Position numbers and translations under genes: made by a program. 64,000 nucleotides of DNA from Morinoia aosen (taxonomy: Eukaryota > Arthropoda > Malacostraca > Amphipoda > Talitridae), in the NCBI GenBank assembly GCA_030386875.1, contig CM059563.1:51215602-51279601 (forward strand). The letters run 5' to 3'. This document shows, piece by piece, positions 57,303 to 64,000 of the stretch; positions within the stretch are counted from its first letter, which is position 1; each line of letters opens with the position of its first letter. The notes beneath the pieces were generated by a model. The model made no database searches and had not been told where the DNA came from. It saw only the letters and a list, made by a program, of their open reading frames with translations.

Positions 57303-60300
57303 TACTGACGTCTTTAGTGAAATGCTGTCGTCTTTAGTGGAGTGCTTACATCTTTAGTGAAGTGCTGTCGTCTTTAGTGGAGTGCTGTCGTCTTTAGTGG
57401 AGTGCTGTCGTCTTTAGTGGAGTGCTGTCGTCTTTAGTGGAGTGCTGACGTCTTTAGTGGAGTGCTGACGTCTTTAGTGAAGTGCTGTCGTCTTTAGTGG
57501 AGTGCTGTCGTCTTTAGTGGAGTGCTGTCGTCTTTAGTGGAGTGCTGTCGTCTTTAGTGGAGTGCTGTCGTCTTTAGTGGAGTGCTGTCGTCTTTAGTGG
57601 AGTGCTGTCGTCTTTAGTGGAGTGCTGTCGTCTTTAGTGGAGTGCTGACGTCTTTAGTTGAGTGCTGTCGTCTTTAGTTGAGTGCTGTCGTCTTTAGTGG
57701 AGTGCTGACGTCTTTAGTGGAGTGCTGACGTCTTTAGTGGAGTGCTGACGTCTATAGTGGAGTGCTGTCGTCTTTAGTGGAGTGCTGTCGTCTTTAGTGG
57801 AGTGCTGACGTCTTTAGTGGAGTGCTGTCGTCTTTAGTGGAGTGCTGTCGTCTTTAGTGGAGTGCTGTCGTCTTTAGTGGAGTGCTGTCGTCTTTAGTGG
57901 AGTGCTGTCGTCTTTAGTGGAGTGCTGACGTCTTTAGTGGAGTGCTGACGTCTTTAGTGGAGTGCTGACGTCTTTAGTGGAGTGCTGACGTCTTTAGTGG
58001 AGTGCTGACGTCTTTAGTGGAGTGCTGACGTCTTTAGTGGAGTGCTGACGTCTTTAGTGGAGTGCTGACGTCTTTAGTGGAGTGCTGACGTCTTTAGTGG
58101 AGTGCTGACGTCTTTAGTGGAGTGCTGTCGTCTTTAGTGGAGTGCTGACGTCTTTAGTGGAGTGCTGTCGTCTTTAGTGGAGTGCTGACGTCTTTAGTGG
58201 AGTGCTGACGTCTTTAGTGGAGTGCTGACGTCTTTAGTGAAGTACGGTCGTCTTTAGTGGAGTGCTGACGTCTTTAGTGACGTGCTGACGTCTTTAGTGA
58301 AGTGCTGTCGCCTTTAGTGACGTGCTGACAACTTTAGTGGAGTGCTGACGTCTTTAGTGAAGTGATGTCGTCTTTAGTGAAGTGCTGTCGCCTTTAGTGA
58401 CGTGCTGACAACTTTAGTGGAGTGCTGACGTCTTTAGTGAAGTGATGTCGCCTTTAGTGACGTGCTGACGTCTTTAGTGGAGTGCTGACGTCTTTAGTGA
58501 AGTGATGTCGCCTTTAGTGACGTGCTGACGTCTTTAGTGACGTGCTGACAACTTTAGTGGAGTGCTGACGTCTTTAGTGACGTGCTGACGTCTTTAGTGA
58601 CGTGCTGACGTCTTTAGTGACGTGCTGACAACTTTAGCGGAGTGCTGACGTCTTTAGTGAAGTGATGTCGTCTTTAGTGAAGTGCTGTCGCCTTTAGTGA
58701 CGTGCTGACAACTTTAGTGGAGTGCTGACGTCTTTAGTGAAGTGATGTCGCCTTTAGTGAAGTGATGTCGTCTTTAGTGACGTGCTGACGTCTTTAGTGA
58801 CGTGCTGACGTCTTTAGTGAAGTGATGTCGCCTTTAGTGACGTGCTGACGTCTTTAGTGAAGTGATGTCGTCTTTAGTGACGTGCTGACAACTTTAGTGA
58901 CGTGCTGACGTCTTTAGTGAAGTGATGTCGTCTTTAGTGACGTGCTGACGTCTTTAGTGACGTGCTGACAACTTTAGTGACGTGCTGACGTCTTTAGTGA
59001 AGTGATGTCGTCTTTAGTGACGTGCTGACGTCTTTAGTGAAGTGATGTCGCCTTTAGTGACGTGCTGACGTCTTTAGTGAAGTGATGTCGTCTTTAGTGA
59101 CGTGCTGACAACTTTAGTGACGTGCTGACGTCTTTAGTGAAGTGATGTCGTCTTTAGTGACGTGCTGACAATTTTAGTGGAGTGCTGACGTCTTTAGTGA
59201 AGTGCTGTCGCCTTTAGTGACGTGCTGACAACTTTAGTGACGTGCTGACGTCTTTAGTGAAGTGATGTCGTCTTTAGTGAAGTGCTGACAACTTTAGTGA
59301 CGTGCTGACGTCTTTAGTGAAGTGATGTCGTCTTTAGTGACGTGCTGACGTCTTTAGTGACGTGCTGACGTCTTTAGTGACGTGCTGACGTCTTTAGTGA
59401 AGTGATGTCGTCTTTAGTGACGTGCTGACGTCTTTAGTGACGTGCTGACGTCTTTAGTGAAGTGATGTCGCCTTTAGTGACGTGCTGACGTCTTTAGTGA
59501 AGTGATGTCGTCTTTAGTGACGTGCTGACGTCTTTAGTGAAGTGATGTCGTCTTTAGTGACGTGCTGACGTCTTTAGTGAAGTGATGTCGTCTTTAGTGA
59601 CGTGCTGACGTCTTTAGTGAAGTGATGTCGCCTTTAGTGACGTGCTGACGTCTTTAGTGACGTGCTGACGTCTTTAGTGACGTGCTGACGTCTTTAGTGA
59701 AGTGATGTCGCCTTTAGTGACGTGCTGACGTCTTTAGTGAAGTGATGTCGCCTTTAGTGACGTGCTGACGTCTTTAGTGACGTGCTGACGTCTTTAGTGA
59801 AGTGATGTCGCCTTTAGTGACGTGCTGACGTTTTTAGTGAAGTGATGTCGTCTTTAGTGACGTGCTGACGTCTTTAGTGAAGTGATGTCGTCTTTAGTGA
59901 CGTGCTGACGTCTTTAGTGAAGTGATGTCGTCTTTAGTGACGTGCTGACGTCTTTAGTGAAGTGATGTCGCCTTTAGTGACGTGCTGACAATTTTAGTGG
60001 AGTGCTGACGTCTTTAGTGAAGTGCTGTCGCCTTTAGTGACGTGCTGACAACTTTAGTGAAGTGATGTCGTCTTTAGTGAAGTGCTGACAACTTTAGTGG
60101 AGTGCTGACGTCTTTAGTGAAGTGCTGACAACTTTAGTGAAGTGCTGTCGCCTTTAGTGACGTGCTGACAACTTTAGTGAAGTGCTGTCGCCTTTAGTGA
60201 CGTGCTGACAACTTTAGTGGAGTGCTGACGTCTTTAGTGAAGTGCTGTCGCCTTTAGTGACGTGCTGACAACTTTAGTGGAGTGCTGACGTCTTTAGTGG

Positions 60301-60872
60301 AGTGCTGACGTCTTTGGGGACGTGCTGACGTCTTTGGGGACGTGCTGACGTCTTTAGTGACGTGCTGACAACTTTAGTGGAGTGATGTCGTCTTTAGTGG
60401 AGTGCTGACGTCTTTAGTGGAGTGCTGACGTCTTTAGTGGAGTGATGACGTCTTTAGTGGAGTGCTGAAGTCTTTAGTGGAGTACTGACGTCTTTAGTGG
60501 AGTACTGACGTCTTTAGTGGAGTGCTGTCGTCTTTGGTGGAGTGCTGACATCTTTAGTGTAGTACTGACATCTTTAGTGTAGTACTGACGTCTTTAGTGG
60601 AGTGCTGACGTCTTTAGTGGAGTGCTGAAGTCTTTAGTGGAGTACTGACGTCTTTAGTGGAGTGCTGACGTCTTTAGTGGAGTGCTGACGTCTTTAGTGG
60701 AGTGCTGACGTCTTTAGTGGAGTGCTGACGTCTTTAGTGGAGTGCTGAAGTCTTTAGTGGAGTACTGACGTCTTTAGTGGAGTGCTGACGTCTTTAGTGA
60801 AGTGCTGTCGTCTTTAGTGAGTGCTGTCGTCTTTAGTGGAGTGCTGACGTCTTTAGTGGAGTGCTGACGTCT
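57303..60872. repeat. 20-bp satellite, ~178 copies, mosaic of unit types
   Basis: Main types: AGTGCTGTCGTCTTTAGTGG, AGTGCTGACGTCTTTAGTGG, CGTGCTGACGTCTTTAGTGA, AGTGATGTCGCCTTTAGTGA and CGTGCTGACAACTTTAGTGG. The 20-bp register is kept for ~3.5 kb; one 19-bp unit occurs near 60820. The first and last parts are homogeneous, while 58250-60300 is a mixture arranged in higher-order groups. A TAG stop in the unit blocks long frames. Confidence 0.97.
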
Positions 60873-61003
60873 ATGTTACAAAACTAGAGTCCACATCACC
60901 AAAAATGCTCTTGGTTTGAACGTTGGGGAGTGGATCAAGAGTTTGAGACAGCGATCTAAAATACTTTCTTATCCACACTAGACGTTAACTCATGCGCTGT
61001 TAA

Positions 61004-61245
61004 TCTATACTATAATAAGAGCCGCGTCCGTCGGTCCGTCCGAAGCCAGCCTGCAGTGTGTGATGAGCGTATCTGTGATACAAGCTCCAGCCCTATATAT
61101 TTTAACGGGCCGTGTTCACGCGGCCTCATCAACTGTCGGGAGGTTGTATTATTTAATTTCGTACGGCCTTTCTCTCATTTCGCCCTCTTTTTTTATTTCA
61201 AATAAAGCGGGGGGGGGGGGGGGGGGGGGTGGGGGGGTGGACTAG
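61004..61245 (+). mobile_element. Possible short non-autonomous Helitron
   Basis: TCTATACTATAATAAGAGCC preceded by A resembles a Helitron 5' end, and CTAG followed by T at 61242 resembles a 3' end, giving ~240 bp. A G21 run at 61209-61229 precedes the 3' end, and the expected terminal hairpin is not clear. A segment (GCGTATCTGTGATACAAGCT) is shared with the hAT element at 53.5 kb. Confidence 0.35.
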
Positions 61246-61320
61246 TATTGATAATGCGCTATCGAACTGATCTTCGAGAAGGCAAGAGCATGCAGATTTA
61301 CTTATGTCAATTTGTATGTA

Positions 61321-62000
61321 TCAGGTTGGTGCAAAAGAAATGTTTGATTGTTAGAACTGATGTTGTAATGATATTTGTGATTTATTTACATTCTGTTGTA
61401 CCTGTAATATAATTTTGTGACTAAACTAAACAATTTCTTTCAGCTTATTGCTGTCACTGATATTTTTCATAAATATTGGTATCCATGTTTGTCACATGTA
61501 AAGATCACACAAGAAATGTTCTACTGAACGAGTTTCATTAAACTGTTAATGCTAGTGCGGCAGCAAAATCTACTCAGAACACCTATAAAAATGGAGTGAA
61601 TGATGGAAGCGGCCAGAGAAAGTTTTCTCGTTTTCGAAGTGGTGATTTCACTTTGAAAGATGAGCCAAAGAAAGGCCGTCCAAGAACGCTGGATTCCGAT
61701 CAGTTGAATGTTCTTGTGTCCGAGAATCCTGCTGTTACCACGAGGAAAACTGCAAGGCAGACGTGGCCCATACCACATGCTTCGGAATTCCATTTGTTTT
61801 GGGCATTACAGAACTATTTTAGTGAACTTACGTTGTCAACAAGAGGAGAGATTGAGAAAAGAGTTGAGTTTGTATTTTGATTCTAGCCTTCGGAATTTCA
61901 CAATCAAGGCATTTATAAGCTTGTTGAAAGGTGGAATGAGGTCATTGTAAGCAATTGAGAGTGTGTTAATGAATAAATATTTCCATAGTCATTGGCTTAT
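61321..62000 (+). mobile_element. Internally deleted mariner element
   Basis: The left end TCAGGTTGGTGCAAAAGAAA, preceded by TA, is a classical mariner terminus. The interior holds both ends of a transposase with the middle missing. The right terminus is degraded and its position is approximate. Confidence 0.8.
61548..61950 (+). pseudogene. mariner transposase, N- and C-terminal pieces fused by deletion
   Basis: The N-terminal helix-turn-helix part reads KFSRFRSGDFTLKDEPKKGR followed by PRTLDSDQLNVLVSENPAVT, diagnostic of mariner transposases of the SETMAR/Hsmar1-like type. After TRKTARQ the sequence jumps to SEFHLFWALQNYF, a counterpart of the C-terminal Y/H-LF-x-L-x-N/H-x-L block. It continues, after a frameshift and stop near 61878, into FDSSLRNFTIKAFISLL. 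About two thirds of the protein, including the first two catalytic Asp residues, is missing. The element cannot move itself but could in principle be a substrate if its ends were intact, which they are not. Confidence 0.85.
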
Positions 62001-62164
62001 TCATTTTACCCGAGATATTTAAATTGGACATTACCTTCGCAATATCTTGATACCTGTTTGAGTACATATATTGTACAGGGTGATTTTTAAACATGGGGTC
62101 TGAAAGAAAATTTGAATTCTTGTGTTAATGAATGGCTCTAATGAAAATATAATTTAAATCATTT

Positions 62165-62390
62165 TTAATATACTATTCTTAAAGTACCGCTCCCTTGAGT
62201 GGAGACAAAATTGGCCCGATCACGCAAGCTGTTCATTACGACGCTGGTGAGATCAGATCCAATTCGCTGGATTTCTTCCTCGACGGATGCCTTGAGCTGG
62301 TGTATAGTTGTCGGTGTTTCACGATAAACTCGCCTTTTAAGATATCTCCAGAGTAAAAAATCCAAGGGTGATAGGTCAGAATGAAGACGA
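62165..62390 (-). pseudogene. IS630-family transposase C-terminal fragment
   Basis: Reads SDLSPLDFLLWRYLKRRVYR, ETPTTIHQLKASVEEEIQRI and SDLTSVVMNSLRDRANFV. It is collinear with the C-terminus of the transposase at 22.25-22.48 kb, including the third catalytic Asp region (SP-D-x-SPLDF-LLW). No N-terminal part follows upstream on the - strand. Confidence 0.85.
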
Positions 62391-62789
62391 TAAAAATCTC
62401 AAAGGGAAGATGAGTTGTTCTTTAGCTATGCTTGCCATTTTTGAAGTAACGCTAAAATCGTATTCATTTTTCAGTTGAATGCGCCTTTCATATCCGACTG
62501 TGTATCTTGGTTCCCAAAATGTCCAATAAAATTAGTATTTCTAAAAATTTCATAAAAAATATGATTTTATGAATCCATTCAACGATTTAGGGGCTATTGT
62601 CGACCCAGGGTCGTTAGAGCCCAATGAGCCATTTTTGTTTCCTTGTTTAAGAAGGATTCTCAGGTGGTGGGCTACTGCGCCCTAAAATTTTATGGGGCTA
62701 CGGGCAATAGATTTTACCCCCCCCCCCCCCACGGAAATCAAAAATCCTGAATTTTTGACCCCATGTAAAAAGAAAACAAAAAAATCTGG

Positions 62790-63600
62790 CTCTTTCATTT
62801 TGTTAGCAATGTTTTAAGGATTCCAAAACTGCCTTTGGTTTTGATTTAGCATGAAAACTCTTTGACTTGTATTCAATTGAAATATCAGATGAAATGACAT
62901 AAAAAACAAATATTTTCCATTTGCTGAAAAACTAAGGATAAAATAAGAATTAAGGAACAAAATGTGGTTCTTTTTAATAATTACACATAATGGCTTATTT
63001 CAGAAGAATCGGTCTTCAAATAAAAAATTATCATTCTTCAAGAAATGAAAAATATTTTTTTTTATACATATCATTTATACATTTCATCTACAATTCACAG
63101 TGTAAATATGAAATTGTGATTGCATTTTATTTGTAGACGATAATGCATGATAATATATTTTCAAGATGATAATACAAAATTCCAGGTAAAAATTTGTTTT
63201 TTGCCTCTTACGAGAAATCCTCATTTTCAACATTCAAAAGAATAGAAGTCCTTGAGTTTTCATGCTAAAATAAATTCAAAGACAATTTTGAAATCATTGG
63301 AACATTTCTAACGAACTAATCTATTTCAATTAGCCAATTTGTACATTCAATTTTTATTATCAAAGTTCAAAACAAAAATTTTTTTTATATTTTAGTTAGT
63401 GATCAAATATCGTATATCAAAAGAAAAGGGAAAAGAAAATGAAAAATTCAAATCAATTAGTTTGATTGATGTTACAAGGATTTCAAAACTATCATTCTAT
63501 TTGTTATAGCATGAGAACTCACTGACTTTCAATCTTTTGAAATATCCTTATAAATGAACTAAAAAAACTAATATTTTTTTTTTCAAAAACTAAGGCCTAA
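62790..63600. repeat. Three diverged copies of a ~100-bp AT-rich segment, one inverted
   Basis: Copies at about 62795-62890 (+), 63225-63320 (inverted) and 63465-63550 (+) share AGCATGAAAACTC, a preceding AAGGATTCCAAAACT-type stretch and a following CTTGTATTCAATTGAAAT-type stretch. Low-complexity composition limits certainty about the boundaries. Confidence 0.55.
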
Positions 63601-63748
63601 ATCGAAAAATTTACATTAGTAAAAAATGTCCATTTTCAAACATACATATACTGATCAAATTTCAGATGAATCGGATCAAAACTTAAAAATCGATGAGTTG
63701 ACACCCTTAAACAAGCTTTTAGGCCCCATATTTGAAAATCATCCCATA

Positions 63749-64000
63749 TATTGAACCAGGAGTATATGCACTCCCTGTAGAGAGGGTATGACGTTTGCCG
63801 AACTGATTGAATGACATTCAAAGGTAAATATTGAAAAATTATGTAGTAATATTGCTAATTTATCTCTATCGGAAAATAATTATCTATTTCTCGTGGTATT
63901 TGAGGAGTATATCATGGGAAAAAATCTGCGTTCAAAAAATATTAAACATTTTGCATTAATTCGGTTGTAAAAAACACCTGTGATGCCTGTTTAATATTAT
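63749..64000. other. Unique AT-rich edge of window
   Basis: No feature identified. Confidence 0.5.

Larger units (their letters stand above)
62074..63748 (-). mobile_element. Second IS630/Tc1-mariner element, mostly replaced interior
   Basis: The left end TACAGGGTGATTTTTAAACA then TGGGGTC matches the right end GGCCCCATATTTGAAAATCA then TCCCATA in inverted orientation. A transposase C-terminus lies next to the left end on the - strand. The remaining ~1.3 kb is AT-rich, non-coding and holds diverged internal repeats, so this looks like a hybrid or capture element. Confidence 0.65.

Noticed and set aside
57303-60872. CRISPR-like regular array
   Set aside because: Units are contiguous with no unique spacers, and the surrounding DNA is eukaryotic; it is a plain satellite.

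Overview
This window looks like accessory, gene-poor nuclear DNA from an animal, most likely an insect. The grounds are: no bacterial gene organisation; a splice-site-bounded exon; decayed mariner/IS630, hAT, jockey-type and Penelope-like elements; TA-flanked and 8-bp-duplication-flanked inverted-repeat elements; and AGGTTAG-rich stretches common in insect genomes. I cannot name the species. A polyneopteran (stick insect, termite or cockroach) would fit the density of minisatellites and the mariner types, but that is a guess.

Layout. 0-3.4 kb: a degenerate ~28-bp repeat, a 26-bp minisatellite (0.9-2.4 kb) and the first copy of an interspersed repeat that I call family A. 3.8-10.6 kb: a 6.8-kb 27-bp/22-bp minisatellite that runs directly into the 3' splice site of a GC-rich exon (10581-11802), the only convincing host coding sequence. 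The exon encodes a hydrophobic signal-peptide-like core, 18 copies of a 10-residue Pro/Gln/Ser/Tyr repeat and an acidic, Cys-containing tail. 12.4-14.4 kb: a jockey-type reverse transcriptase pseudogene that passes in frame into a 12-bp satellite. 16-23 kb: family A copies, an 836-bp TA-flanked MITE, a 17-bp satellite, and a full-length but dead IS630/Tc1-mariner element lodged with a family A copy inside an older tandem repeat. 23-29 kb: mostly unremarkable AT-rich DNA with two hairpins. 28.9-31.7 kb: a 36-bp and a 60-bp satellite. 32-54 kb: sparse DNA carrying more family A copies, a Penelope-like remnant with inverted arms (39.1-39.9 kb), a 16-bp satellite, a 947-bp foldback (52.0-52.9 kb), and an hAT element that split a family A copy with an 8-bp target duplication. 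54.6-60.9 kb: a G-rich 11-bp array and a 3.6-kb 20-bp satellite. 61-64 kb: a possible Helitron, an internally deleted mariner and a second IS630-like element.

Tandem arrays cover roughly a quarter of the window. Long open frames inside them arise because the repeat units lack stop codons; I do not treat them as genes. The most interesting points are the splice-acceptor-like satellite feeding a real exon, the one-orientation family A, the foldback, the Penelope-like element with a hammerhead-like core, and three unrelated satellites that each carry TGACGT.
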